From Macrothele yani (Eukaryota > Arthropoda > Arachnida > Araneae > Macrothelidae): a stretch of 64,000 nucleotides of DNA. The DNA is taken from positions 196,979,232-197,043,231 of the forward strand of contig CM076990.1 of assembly GCA_039090855.1 (NCBI GenBank). The letters run 5' to 3'. This document shows, piece by piece, positions 44,991 through 55,809 of the stretch. The position numbers and the translations under genes were made by a program. Numbering within the stretch: position 1 is the stretch's first letter; each line of letters starts with the position of its first letter. Below the pieces are notes generated by a model. The model was not told the origin of the DNA. It ran no database searches and saw only the letters and a list, made by a program, of their open reading frames with translations.

Positions 44991-45566
44991 ATAACGAAGT
45001 AAATTTCTCCGTCATTTTTGTCCACGCCGGGGCTCGAACCCGGGTTCTCTCATTCCGGAGTAAGTCACTCTACCAATTGATCTACGCGGACGTTCGTTCT
45101 GACTGCTATCTGCCTTTATGTCATGTGCGTCCTGCTGGCAGGTACGTCACATCTGCCCCCCCCCCCGAAAGAGGGCCGGGGGCATGGCCCACGGGTCAGC
45201 CGTGACCATGAATCGTTGCAGGCAGCCATCCGCTGTAGAACGTGCACTTGAGAATTCCCAGTCAATCTGGTGTGTGGAATGCAACGTCACACATTTTTAT
45301 TTTTCGAAGCGCTGGAGAAGGGATTCTCTTATTTTTCCCATCTCGCGGTGTGGAAATAACATCACATCACTGCGAGATTTTGAACGGCGGGTCATCCGGA
45401 AAGTTCGGGCGCCATTATAACGAAGTAAATTTCTCCGTCATTTTTGTCCACGCCGGGGCTCGAACCCGGGTCCCTCATTCCGGAATAAGTCACTCTACCA
45501 ATTGTTCGTTCTGACTGCTATCTGCCTTTATGTCGTCTGCGTCCTGCTGGCAGGTACGTCACAGTT
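44991..45566 (-). repeat. tRNA-derived module C, tandem duplicate (~425-bp spacing)
   Basis: Two copies, about 44991-45150 and 45417-45566, share gaagtaaatttctccgtcat, a tRNA-like core and ctgactgctatctgccttta. In copy 1 the minus-strand segment 45091-45019 has the arm lengths of a 73-nt tRNA: a 7-bp acceptor with one G-U pair, and a 5-bp T stem ccggg/cccgg around ttcgagc. CCG occupies the nominal anticodon, but the anticodon stem only pairs if shifted. It is therefore a tRNA-derived repeat or pseudogene. Copy 2 lacks about 14 bp of the acceptor. Confidence 0.7.
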
Positions 45567-45735
45567 GGGGATGGGGGTTAACAACATCAGGGAGATCTAT
45601 CGTTTCTAATTTAGGGTCACTTGTTCCAGGAAAGGGGCAGAGCCACCGCTGTCGGACGAGCACACCTTTCATTCTTCATCCGGGATCCGAACCAAGACAC
45701 ATCTCCACCTTGTACGTATAACACCGCCTCATACT
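45567..45735 (-). repeat. SINE B copy 4, diverged
   Basis: ggttaacaacatc, ctaatttagggtcacttgtt and ccaggaaaggggcagagcca track the SINE B consensus in order, then ccgggatccgaacc stands where the B box should be. Heavily substituted, so probably the oldest copy. Confidence 0.65.
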
Positions 45736-45736
45736 A

Positions 45737-46021
45737 CACTGTTAAAAATTGTGGGGTAGGACGCCCTAAAACATGGTGCTACACCAGCTGCACAACTTTC
45801 TGAGAAAAGATACTCTATTGTGTGGTGCAAACAAAAATCAACAATATGGTGAAACTTTGTATCATAATGTGGTGCAGCCTTGTACTGTAGCACGGTGGAA
45901 AGTTTCACCATGTTGTTGGGTTTTGTTTGCATAATACAATGGTGTATCTTTTTTAAAGAAGTGGTGCGGTTGGTGTAGCATGACTTTTTTGTGCAACCTA
46001 CGACAAAATGTTTAATAGTGT
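45737..46021. mobile_element. Fold-back MITE, 285 bp
   Basis: The two halves are inverted copies of each other almost throughout (cactgttaaaaattgtgggg ... ggtgcaaacaaaaatcaaca versus the complement of tgttgggttttgtttgcat ... atgtttaatagtg). TA lies on each side (45735-45736, 46022-46023). It is non-coding and probably a Tc1/mariner-type non-autonomous element. Confidence 0.8.
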
Positions 46022-46158
46022 ACCAGAGTGGCCATTTTTAATAGTGTATCAGAGGGGGGCCCACGACATCAGTTCAAAAACAGGAACGTCTTTGTATTTC
46101 AGAAAATCATTTTATTTCCCAGAACTCAACTACAGCAGAAAAAAAAGTGCGAAACGGT

Positions 46159-46855
46159 TTCATAAAACAAATTTTGAAGATGACAATCTGATTTTTGGCG
46201 TAAATGTGACAAGGATGGTAAGTCAGATAATATCCGAAAACTTGAAAATTTTCATCGTCCTGGAGCGGGACTCAAACCCGCGTCTCCTAGAAAACGCCCG
46301 GGTACGCTAACCACTACACTACCCAGAACGACCAAGTTTCCAATCAATTTGAATTTAACCATCACAGGATTCGCTAGTCGAAGCAACCGGCATTCATGTT
46401 TAGCGAATCTGGAAGTTAAGAATCTTATCCCGTGTTTGCCCGGAGAAGCAGATAAATCATGAAAGAAATACGGGATTACGCCATATAATACAAATTTTGA
46501 AGATGACAATCCGATTTTTGGCGTAAATGTGACAAGGATGGTAAGTCAGATAATATCCGAAAACTTGAAAATTTTTTCTCGAACAACTCGAACCCGCGTC
46601 TCCAAGAAAACGATGCTAACTACTACACCACCCAGAACGACCAAGTTTCAAGTTTCCGATCAATTTTTTGACCATTACAGGATTAGCTAGTCGAAGCAAT
46701 TGGCATTCATGTTTAGCGAATCTGGAGGTTAAGAATCTTATCCCGTGTTTGCCCGATGAAAATTTTCAAGTTTTCGGATATTATCTGACTTACTATCTTT
46801 GTCATATTTACGCCAAAAATAGGATTGAAAATTTGTATTATATGGCGTAATCCCG
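46159..46855. repeat. tRNA-derived module D: direct duplication plus inverted terminal copy
   Basis: A ~95-bp block (attttgaagatgacaatctg ... aaaacttgaaaatttt) occurs at 46159-46256 and 46489-46585 in direct orientation. It recurs inverted at about 46757-46853. Between them lie two similar tRNA-like segments. The first, minus strand 46333-46257, has paired ends tcgttctgg/ccaggacga, an A-box-like tagtgtagtggttagcg and a B-box-like gggtttgagtcccgc. Confidence 0.8.
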
Positions 46856-46960
46856 TATTTCTTTCACGGTTTCATAAATTTTGATTACCGTATTTTTCAT
46901 CATAGAAGTTGGTATAGAATATAAGTCCAATGGGTAAAATTTCTGAATTTCCTTATTTTC

Positions 46961-47188
46961 TTTTTTTTTTTTTTTTTTTTGATTGGAGGTTTAACGACCA
47001 CCGTGAGCAACTCAATGGGCTATAAGCAGTCGCCCGTCCCTAATTTAGGGTCACTGGTTCCAGGGAAGGGAGAGAGCCAGTGCCGTAAGGCAAACACAAC
47101 ATCCATGCCTCACCGGGATTCGAACCCGGACCCCTTCGGACGAATGATCAGAGGCCAACGCCTTAGACCACTGCGCCAATGGGGCGGC
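46961..47188 (-). repeat. SINE B copy 5, best full-length copy
   Basis: A perfect 12-bp target duplication ttccttattttc (46949-46960 and 47189-47200). A T run of about 20 forms the poly-A end. On the minus strand the head gccgccccattggcgcagtgg, the B box cgggttcgaatcccggtga and the conserved body ctggctctctcccttccctg follow. It is a tRNA-derived SINE transcribed by Pol III and mobilised by a LINE. Confidence 0.95.
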
Positions 47189-47539
47189 TTCCTTATTTTC
47201 ATTCATAGATAAGTCGATCCTGAGAACAGGATGAGGCTAGAAGAAACACAGTTAGTGTTCAGAAATTCTGCAACTTTTTTATATAATGTTTCAGCAAATA
47301 TTAAAAGGAAAAAAATGGGGTAACTTTATCATTTTTTTCGGGAAGAAAAATTTTAATTTCATAATTTTGTTTTTCTGCTTACGAGCTAACGTATTGCTTC
47401 CTTCCAACCGATCAGCTGGAGAAACCGCCGCACAAAAGTGTAAAACAGAACCAAGGTCACACAAGTGTACCAAATAAGAGTGATGTGAGTTGTGGTTCAC
47501 TGCTTTGTCTACTGAGTGCACTACGACTGCGAACGCAAG

Positions 47540-48530
47540 ATGCTTCGATCGATAGAGTTCCCTGATTTCCAGAGCAGATTGATATCAGGATACCACCATA
47601 TGCAATCGCTCAGTACATGACATTTCAGTGGCACTGAAGACGCCTAGGTCGACGGTTGGGGATGTGATATGCCAATGAAAGCGGAATGGGTTGAAAATGT
47701 CAAGTAACGGCCTAGTAAACCTCTGAAGCGAACAGAACTCTGTAAAGCATTGTCTGCTCAGAACGCAAATCAACATTGTCTCAAATCACGCAAACCCTAT
47801 GTGAGACTAATGGGACTGATGTTAGCACCAGTACAGTGCAAATGCCGCTGCACAACAAGGATTACCATGGTTACGCAGCCATCCACAAGCAGATAATCCA
47901 TTAAGACTAATACCACACGTCGATTCGCGTGGTTAAAGGAACGTCAAACTTGGACTGTCGACCAATGGACAGCTATGCTTTGGAATGAGGAGTCACATCA
48001 TACAGTCTACCAGCTTGATGGTCGTTCCTACAAGTGGTGGATGCCAGGAGAAAAGTACCTGTATCGTCCAGATAATGAAGAATGGTGGAGGTAGTGTGAT
48101 GGTATGGAGCTGCTTTTAGTGCTTCGACATTAGTTACTTTAGACAAAACCGGGAATTCGGAGCTCTTCCTAGACCTCCTGGAGAATTATGCGCTACAAAC
48201 GTTGTAGAAAAATCTTGGAAAAGGCCCATACCTATATCAGCAAGACCATGTAATTCTCGGGTTTTTACAGAGTGGTTTGAAGACATGGGCATCGAAATGT
48301 TGGATAATCCAGCCCATATTTCTGATCTGAACCCTATGGAGCATAGCTGGGACGAATTGAGTCGTTGGATGCATGAAGAGATTACCCAACAAACAAAAAT
48401 AAACTGGTCACTGCTTTGAAGGCTAAATGGCGGAGTATCAGCGGACATTTACTCAAAAAAATGGTGGATACTGTTTCACGAAGACAAGAGGCCGTCGTAA
48501 GGGCCAACGGTTTCAGAATTAGATATTAAT
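47540..48530 (+). pseudogene. Tc1-like transposase, family G, heavily degraded
   Basis: ATG 47540 gives LRSIEFPDFQSRLISGYHHM. Later text is FAWLKERQTWTVDQWTAMLW, NEESHHTVYQLDGRSYKWWM (first Asp changed) and PGEKYLYRPDNEEWWR. In other frames VFTEWFEDMGIEML and SDLNPMEHSWDELSRW correspond to the Glu box. The end is MVDTVSRRQEAVVRANGFRI with TAA at 48527-48529. Terminal repeats were not defined. The right flank contains ggaggtgtctacacattaatgg, which looks like a Tc1 end. Confidence 0.72.
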
Positions 48531-49652
48531 TTTTTGTAAATAAAGATGTTTCATCGATATGGAGGTGTCTACACATTAATGGAAGGGCAATGTATGCTTC
48601 GGTATGATATATTATGATTAATGGGATATTTCATGTGTGTTAGTATGCTAATAGACCCGAAGTGCTGGTAGTGGCTACTTTTAGTTTCTTGCCATGGCGA
48701 AGGTAGTGCTGCACATAGTACTACGGTTGCTTAAACTGCATAAGGAAGTGGTTCGTATTGGATGCTGACTGCTTTGAAGTTTCGCCATTTTGTTTTATTT
48801 TAGAGTAGCATCTGGTTGGTCGTTATAGCTGATAGCTAAATAATTTAGTTGGTCAACGGAAAGAATTAGTTGATCGCTATTTTGTTTTTTTCTCGCTTGG
48901 ACAGGTCCGTAGCTATGGGGTGGCCCGAAGAAGTTGGGCTTCCCTACGGAAAACGGATAATATTATATAAATACTTTGAACTTTTATATTTTTTGTCATT
49001 TCATAGTACATACATGGTATGAAATGGTATTTTACGATCCATAGGATTTCATTAAATGCATGAACAGTTTCTTTAACTTATTTATGTATTTATCTTTTTT
49101 TGAAGCAAAATTAAAATGATCAACATAAATCGTGGGTGACTCAAGGAAGCTTAAACTTCTCAAGACGAATCAATAGTAGCCGTTATGTCAGTAAATATGT
49201 CAGTTTCTCAGTAATTGGCGTTAGGACTGAGAAACAAGTGTCCTTTTATTTTTTGGAGGTAAGGGAAGAAATTCGGAAGAACATTACACTAAAAGTAGCC
49301 TGTAGAGTAGGATTTCGATGAGATACTGAAACAGAGTTGGCTGTTCGGTAAGTGGCTACGAAATCAAAGTTGCTGTTATAAAATTTTGTCAAATTCAGTT
49401 GAGGGTAAAGAGGTATTTCTTGAAAAGGGAAACAAGGTATTTAAAAAAAACATTGTGGGTATCTATTTGCATATGTGAACATGATAGTCTCTGCACATCA
49501 GTATTTGACCGTTCAGCTGTATTATTTTGCATAGAAGAAGCTCGTTTGCGAACCTAGCCCACAAAAGTTTTGTTAACGAACTACACTCATTAACCATTAC
49601 ATCATGATCTCCTACGTATACCAGCCACTGAATTAGAAACTTTTATCCAATA
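48531..49652. other. No gene seen in ~1.1 kb
   Basis: AT-rich, with nothing recognisable after the Tc1 end. Short open frames have no signature. Confidence 0.45.
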
Positions 49653-50055
49653 GCCGAGATCCACAGGGAAAATCCTCCAAATACGTGGCGTCAGTGAATA
49701 AACAAATACATCGCTCTTTCCACGTTAAGCAACGCACAGCAATCGAACAATTGTTATTCGGGCGCCCCAGGGGAATTGAATCCCGGATCTCTCGATATCT
49801 AGCCGAGCGCGTTAGGCATACACCACGGTGGCCAACAATCCACTGCGCTATGTGCGTTTTTCTGTCAGCATTTGACATCATAAATCTGTAAGATGGGCTC
49901 AGCAACTGAGACGTCTCCATCTGATGGGCATTAACGGCACTGGCTATATACGTATTAATTATAGCAGTTAAATTCAAAGGGCGAGATCCAAAGTGAAAAT
50001 CCTGCAAATACCTGGCGTCAGTGAATAAACAAAGACATCGCTTTTTCCACGTTTA
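49653..50055 (-). repeat. tRNA-derived module E between 72-bp direct repeats
   Basis: cgagatccacagggaaaatc...acatcgctctttccacgtt at 49653 recurs at 49982 with few changes. In between, the minus strand 49832-49755 has a tRNA-like stretch (ggccaccgtggtgtatgcct, B-box-like gggattcaattcccc). The layout resembles modules C and D: a tRNA-like core within a duplicated block. Confidence 0.7.
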
Positions 50056-50056
50056 G

Positions 50057-51150
50057 ACGAACTTTGGCGGTTGGACCTCCTTTAACCTGATTTACAGTAT
50101 GTATGCGGTGTGGCATAGATTCCACAAGGTGTTGAAGTGCATCCACGTATGCAGGCATACCATGCGTCCACCAGATAGTCCTTTGACTGGTTCAGATTTC
50201 AAGGAAAAGGAGTTTCCTTCAGGATCTGTTTGCTAACCTGTCCCATACGTTCTCAATGAGGTTCAGATCCGGGCTTTGTGGTGACAAGAGAAAATGATGA
50301 AAATTGCTGTCATGCTCGCTGAACCACTGCTGAACGTATTTGGTGCGATGAACAGTAACATTATCCCCAATAAAACAGCCGTCACCTGCCGGACAACCAG
50401 TCAACATTACAGGGTGGACTTGATCGACAACAATATTCAGATAATTCTTGGAGGACACCCAACCTTCCAGAGAAATCAGGGTCCTCGTTTCGTACCAATG
50501 GAACGTCTCCCACACCATGACCCCATCTACAAACCTTGAGATGCGTTTACAAGGCAAGCTGGATCCATTCCCCCATGAGGCTCCTGCCAAACTCTCTGAC
50601 AACCGTTGGTACAAAACAACGTGTACCGCAACTTGTCGGGCCACATGACTTTATTCCTGTCTTCCGGTGTCCGGTCACGGTCTTCCTCGACAGCATTACG
50701 AACTTTGATTCTTTGCAGAAACCAGTAGTATCCGCATTGGCTGCCGTTGCCAGTACTGATCCTCTTGAATTCCCTGCACATAGATCGCTGAGATATGGGT
50801 CAGGAACAGCCTTCATTGAATGCTTCGGTTAACTTCAGCACACAGGAAGTCCTGTTTCTCCGCACAAGCTTTCTCAGACGACAGTGATCTCGTTCTTGAC
50901 ATATTGTCGTCACACCACAGTTCAGCTCTGCTATTTTCAGAATCGTCGCCCCTGCCAGACGGGCACCCACAGTAAGCCCTTTGTCGAACTCCGACAGATC
51001 CTTTCTTTTCCCATTGTGATCAACGCAACTGAGGTTTACAGACGAGAAGCAGTTTAAAATAGTTGCCTAGATCACGTGGTGACGCATATGACCACGTATT
51101 TTGCATATACGCTGCGTGATTGACGTTTACGTACATCTGCATAAAGGTTT
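50057..51150 (-). pseudogene. Tc1-like transposase, family H, with DD36E spacing, degraded
   Basis: On the minus strand MGKRKDLSEFDKGLTVGARL (near 51018) begins the helix-turn-helix. IKVRNAVEEDRDRTPEDRNK and VMWPDKLRYTLF follow (first Asp present, its context altered). SRFVDGVMVWETFHWYETRT follows after a frameshift. The second Asp in FIGDNVTVHRTKYVQQW and the Glu in SPDLNLIENVWDRL are separated by 36 residues, as in Incomer-type Tc1 families, rather than 34. No clear terminal repeats; limits approximate. Confidence 0.75.
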
Positions 51151-52144
51151 CCAATTCAGTGGCTGGTATGTGTGTACATAATATCGTGATCGGCCGTTTT
51201 TTGGCGCGATAACCGTTTACTCCACTAGAGCTCGGAAGGTATACTCAAGTATTTTATACTAACTGGTAAGATGTTTCCTACTTCTCCGAATTCCCTTGTA
51301 CTCTTTGGTAACATAAGTAATATAAAAATCAACAACAGCTAATAAAAATCTTCATAGAATGCAAACTGTGTTGAGTGGAGAGCATGGAGATTGTTAAGAT
51401 CGTAAGAGCAAGTTGATACTAATATCAGAAGATTTATGAATTATTATTGTCAACGAGAAATTATACGCAAGCATAAACCGTATTTGTGATTACTGCTGCA
51501 TATTCGTGTGACGTCTGAAATTGAGGGGAATAAAAGATTGTATTTTAACGCAAGTTGCTCGTCCTTAAAATCCCTGGCTGTTTTCCATTTAGTCAGACTA
51601 AAACAATAATATTTAATGTTCAGCAAGCGATTTGGTAAAGGCTATCTTTCCTATTAACTGTTCACAGATATAATTAGGAATCACTTAAATTTCAATTAAT
51701 AATTCATAAACCAAAATACGAAGTTCCGCTACAATTAAATTCATCATGATTGTGAACTCACATAATATAAATTCCACGATTTTGGCTAAGTAAAGCTAAT
51801 TTACTGTCTACTGCAGGTCCACTGCATATTATAAAGCCCAGCTTTATTAGCCCAGTTGCCCTGATGAAGATGGACAAATGAATGATTTCACTGTCCCTAA
51901 AACATGCATTGTGATCTGATTTGCTCTACACTACTATAGCTGCCTAATCTTATTGCAAACTACGTTTGCAATCTGAACTCATGCAGCTACTATACAAATT
52001 TTAATAGAAACTTTCTAATTGGACCCGTAAAAGAACCTACAAATTAAACGCGCTTAATTGAAGTTGCTAGTGTAATTAATTTATAAGCAGCATAAACTGA
52101 AGAAAGAAACAAAGAGAGGGAGAGAAATGTATTTATTAAAATTA
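51151..52144. other. No gene seen in ~1 kb
   Basis: AT-rich, without recognisable coding sequence or repeat structure. Confidence 0.45.
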
Positions 52145-52496
52145 TTAGGATGAGTCAAAAGATTGTCTCGTTTGCAGCCAAAAAGTTTAATGATGCAAGA
52201 AAGACACCCACGCTTTCTCATTGTACAAACTACAGGCAGTTGTTTTCTGTAGTCCTCTGCCAACGTTCCAATAGAGCCACAATCCCACGGCGGCATCACT
52301 CGGAAGATTTCGAGAAGAGAAACTATGTGACGACAGGTTCCACATTCACCACTGAAGCGAAGTGCTGTCCTTGTAAGAAATGGGTTGTGCATCAAAACCA
52401 GTGGTAATCGGAAGGGAAAAGTTCCGGACTTTATGGAGAATAGGAACGGACCTCAAACCCTTCCAATTCCTGTAGTTTTCAGCTGACCAATCTGAA

Positions 52497-53280
52497 AGTG
52501 TGGCTTGGGGCATTACCCACTTGCAGCAAAGCCCGCTTCCTATTAATGAGCGCTGGGGAGCGTTTGCGCAGAATATCATGGACCACTCTGGATGTGCGAC
52601 TTGGGACATTATCCACTTCCAGGAGCTCTCGCTTCCTATTAATAAGCGCTGGGTAGCGTTTGAGCATAATACCATGGACCACTCTGGAAGTGTGACTTCG
52701 GGCAGTATCCACTTTTTTTTTAAGTGGAGGTTTGACGATCACCGTGAGCAACTCAATGGGCTATCGCCCGTCCCTAATTTAGGGCCACTGGTTCCAGGGA
52801 AGGGAGAGAGCCAGTGCCGTAAGACAAACACAACATCCATGCCTCACCGGGGTTCGAACCCGGACCCCGTTCGGACGAATGATCAGAGGCCATCGCTTAG
52901 ACCACTGCGCTACTGGGGATGCCAGTATCCACTTGCAGCAACGCCCGCTTCCTAATAATGAGCGCTGGGGAGCGTTTGCGCAGAGTGTCATGAACCACTC
53001 TGGTTGTGTGACTTGGGGCATCATCCACTTGCAGGAGCGCCCGTTTCCTATTAATAAACGCTGGGTAGAGTTGGAGCAAAGTATCATGGGCCACTCATGA
53101 AGAGTGACTTCAGGTATTACCCACTTGCAGCAAAGCCCGGTTCCTATTAATGAGCGCTCGGTAGCGTTGGCGCAGAGTATCATGAACCACTCTTGAAGTG
53201 TGACTTCGAGCAGTATCCATTTGAAGCAACGCCCGCTTCCAATTGATGAGCGTTGGGCAGCGCTGGCGTAGAGTAGCCTA
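52497..53280 (-). repeat. 96-bp tandem repeat (32 codons), six units, in M5 transposase
   Basis: Units: 52497-52592, 52593-52688, 52689-53004 (holding the SINE and its duplication), 53005-53100, 53101-53196 and a partial last at 53197-53280. Each has cttgcagcaaagcccgcttc, ctattaatgagcgctgg and catggaccactct on the plus strand. Because 96 is divisible by 3 every frame stays open across units, so spurious frames on both strands appear. In the transposase frame the unit reads RVVHDTLR.R.PALINRKRA then LLQVDNAPSHTS. Confidence 0.93.
52715..52922 (-). repeat. SINE B copy 6 inside the M5 array
   Basis: A 12-bp target duplication cagtatccactt (52703-52714 and 52923-52934). The T run on the left is the poly-A end, and the B box gggttcgaaccccggtgag lies on the minus strand. 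It inserted in the third 96-bp unit, so the amplification is older than this insertion. Confidence 0.93.
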
Positions 53281-53756
53281 TTATGGACCCTCTGCAGTTG
53301 TTCGGCATAGAGATTCCCGACCACAGCCATCTGGCACAAACTCCCAGTGCACAGGGTCCTCACAATTCCACCAAACACACAGCATGCCTTTCCTGTCAAA
53401 CCGCCATCTTTTCACTACTGGCTGAGCTTCCAAGCGTGGCCTCAGCCACTGATTTCCAGTGATAGGGTACCGTAGGAATATCTACTTCCTGTAGCTATAT
53501 GACGCCTAAACCTATCATCCTGTAGATTTGACAGCAATCTGTCACATAGGGCGACGCTTTGTTTCGCCTGCTGTGATGTCAGTTCACGGGAAACCATTTG
53601 ATGGCACCTAGAAACGAAAGCAAGCTGGTGTAAGCCACGAACGATAGTGAATTAGAAAACTCCACCCAGCTGGCAATTGTCTGGCATTGGTACAGGGGTT
53701 CGTTGTCACAGCTTTAACCAGAGTGTCAGTGTTTGTGATCAATCGACGTCCTGACC

Positions 53757-53905
53757 TAGGCTTTCCTTCTACACGAGATTGAAAGCTCGGCTTTTCTTCT
53801 ACACTGGTGTCTCCTGCATTGCAACCTCGGCTTTACTTCTACACTGGTGTCTGCTGCATTTCAACCTCGGCTTTCCTTCTACACTGGTGTCCTCTGCATT
53901 GAAAC
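53757..53905 (-). repeat. 40-bp tandem repeat, ~3.4 units, in M5 N-terminal coding region
   Basis: Units 53786-53825, 53826-53865 and 53866-53905 (ctcggctttncttctacact then ggtgtctcctgcattgcaac), with a partial unit from 53757. In protein terms the unit is the NAEDTSVEGKPR segment between the helix-turn-helix and the next block. Forty is not divisible by 3, so each copy shifts the frame. Confidence 0.88.
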
Positions 53906-54178
53906 GCTGGGACCATTTCCATACAGTGCTGCTACGCGCTGTTTCCTCGCCTTCAACTGCTCAAATTTCTTTCCTTCATGCCGCCGCGTTTTACTTTTTT
54001 TATAATAATGGCGTGGGAGCACCCTAACAGCACGCTTATCGACTTCCATCTTCTGCTCACCTAATAACGCAATGTGGCTCCGTTCCAAATGCATGTCGTC
54101 GCTGCTCCGATTGGACCCAGGACAAGAACGCAGCATTATGTGTAGCTCAAAACGGGACGAACTTTTTACTCATCTTGG

Positions 54179-55809
54179 TATTTTATAAGCAGTAAGAACT
54201 CAGGGAATGACCATTAGAATTAACGCATAAATATTATGAACCGAACTGAAAAGTTGTTCTTAAATCCTATTGTGAGCTGATAGAACACATCAGGAAATTG
54301 CTATTAAAAATGATTCAAGAACACTGAGAACCCAAGAATGCAGTTAAGAATTGCTGTTAAAATTAACTCGTGAACATTGCTGGTAAATTGAAGACTTTGC
54401 AACTAAATTAATTCATGTCCCGCAATAGCCAAGTATGCAATCTCTGTTAAAATTAATTCATAAGCGGCGAACCCTGATCAGATAATAGCTGCAAATATTA
54501 TCGCCGAGCAAAAGTAACTGGAGTAAGTGATCGATACAACAATAACTCAAGTAACAGAACCGCGGAAAGACGTTGCTGTCAAAATTAATTTGAGTAGTTC
54601 GAGCACGACCAGAAAATCGACAAAATTATGCGTGTTAAAAAGTTATAATTACGCTAACAAACATTTATTAAAAAGATGTAAACCATACATAGATAAACAA
54701 CACGTCTATCAATCTATGCAATATCCAATCATGGTTCTGGACCATTCCAGTAAATATTTCGGAGGCGCACAAAACACAAGCCAGACATAGTTTTTGACAC
54801 CGGGAATTTAGAAAAAAATGCGGTAGTACACGGCGAACAATAAAAAACGGTCGTTCAATCCATCTTCTTTCACCGGAAAATTAGGGATTACGGAAATAAC
54901 TAGGAATTTGCCTTCCCTTTCATAATTTTTAGTTTGCATGAAGGCAAGACTGTTTACGTTATATTTTTTACTTTCCCCTCTTTCTCTCTCTCACACACAC
55001 ATATCCTGCGAAAGTGTTGTCTTTTATACCCTCCCCTCACCATTTTTCAGTCACCTAATCCTTGTTCGGGGCCGCCGCAAACCTATTTCTATACAATGAA
55101 ATTAACGTCCCGTTAACGATATGATTTCCCACTGGGATTCCATTTCTATCAGGATAGCATCCCGCTCTTCAGTGATGGTTATGCAAGTAATCTCACATAA
55201 GTGAAAAAGAAAGACGTTGGTCACATTTGGAAAATTTAGTTGGACTTCAACTGCTCAGTTGCACATTGGTCCATATAAAGTGCTTGGGAAAATCGAAAAA
55301 TCAAGGCTTTAAACAAGTGTAAAACTTTAAAGTTATTTGAGAAAATCCAAGAAGAAAAGAAAAAAAAAGAGTTAAAATTTTTGAAGTAGCGAAAAGAAAA
55401 AGTTATGCATTTCACCAAATTGACTTTCTACAGTTTTAAAACTAAAGATGAATTGAAACTAAAATTCCAGTCATCGTTCACCGTGTGTTGAAAGGAACGG
55501 TTTTCGAGCGGGAATTCAAGCAAAAGTGGGCGCAGAAGAGCACATTCAGGACAAGAAAGATGATCCATCAAGAAAAGAAGAAATCACAATGGAAAAGACA
55601 GCAAATAGACTTGCTGTTGAAAGTTAAGAAAATCTTAGTTTGTTTTCCATCTAGAAACATTTCAACCACAGCGTTTGAGGAAACTGGAAAAAAATCATAA
55701 CCCGCACAAAACAAGCAACAATGGAGTCATATGTCCAGCATAACGTGTAAACAGCAAAACAAACGTAAGAGGTGAATTGATAACGAGGAACAGTACACCA
55801 ACAATGTAG
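54179..55809. other. No gene seen in ~1.6 kb
   Basis: AT-rich with repeated ttaaaattaattcataa-like phrases between 54200 and 54600 but no regular period. No recognisable protein. A CT/CA run occurs near 54980-55003. Confidence 0.45.

Larger units (their letters stand above)
52160..54067 (-). pseudogene. Mariner transposase (M5), catalytic segment amplified
   Basis: On the minus strand: MEVDKRAVRVLPRHYYK, a frameshift, then WSQRFNAEDTSVEGKPR (helix-turn-helix end) and RRLITNTDTLVKAVTTNP. VSRELTSQQAKQSVALCDRL lies before the first catalytic region, which is degraded. RKGMLCVWWNCE and EFVPDG follow. Then come six tandem copies of a 32-residue block spanning the second catalytic Asp (LLQVDNAPSHTSRVVHD). 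The C-terminus LQELEGFEV, a FPSDYHWF box (third Asp) and ALLERWQRTTENN complete it. Stops and shifts occur in many places. Four of the six repeats keep the Asp. Confidence 0.85.
52145..54178 (-). mobile_element. Mariner element M5 with two internal tandem expansions and a nested SINE
   Basis: The left end ttaggatgagtcaaaagatt and the complement of the right end ccaagatgagtaaaaagttc are inverted repeats with flanking TA (52143-52144, 54179-54180). At 2034 bp it is much longer than a normal mariner. The excess is explained by a SINE B (52715-52922), a 96-bp x 6 array and a 40-bp x 3.4 array. Removing these leaves about 1.2 kb. Confidence 0.9.

Noticed and set aside
46979..47212. Small open frames with the recurring text GYKQSPVPNLGSLVPGKGES
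   Set aside because: This is SINE B read in its antisense direction. It recurs at every SINE B copy and is not a protein family.
52500..52955. Plus-strand open frame of ~150 codons over the 96-bp array
   Set aside because: Antisense shadow: a repeat length divisible by 3 keeps several frames open. The frame then runs into the SINE. The mariner homology is on the minus strand.
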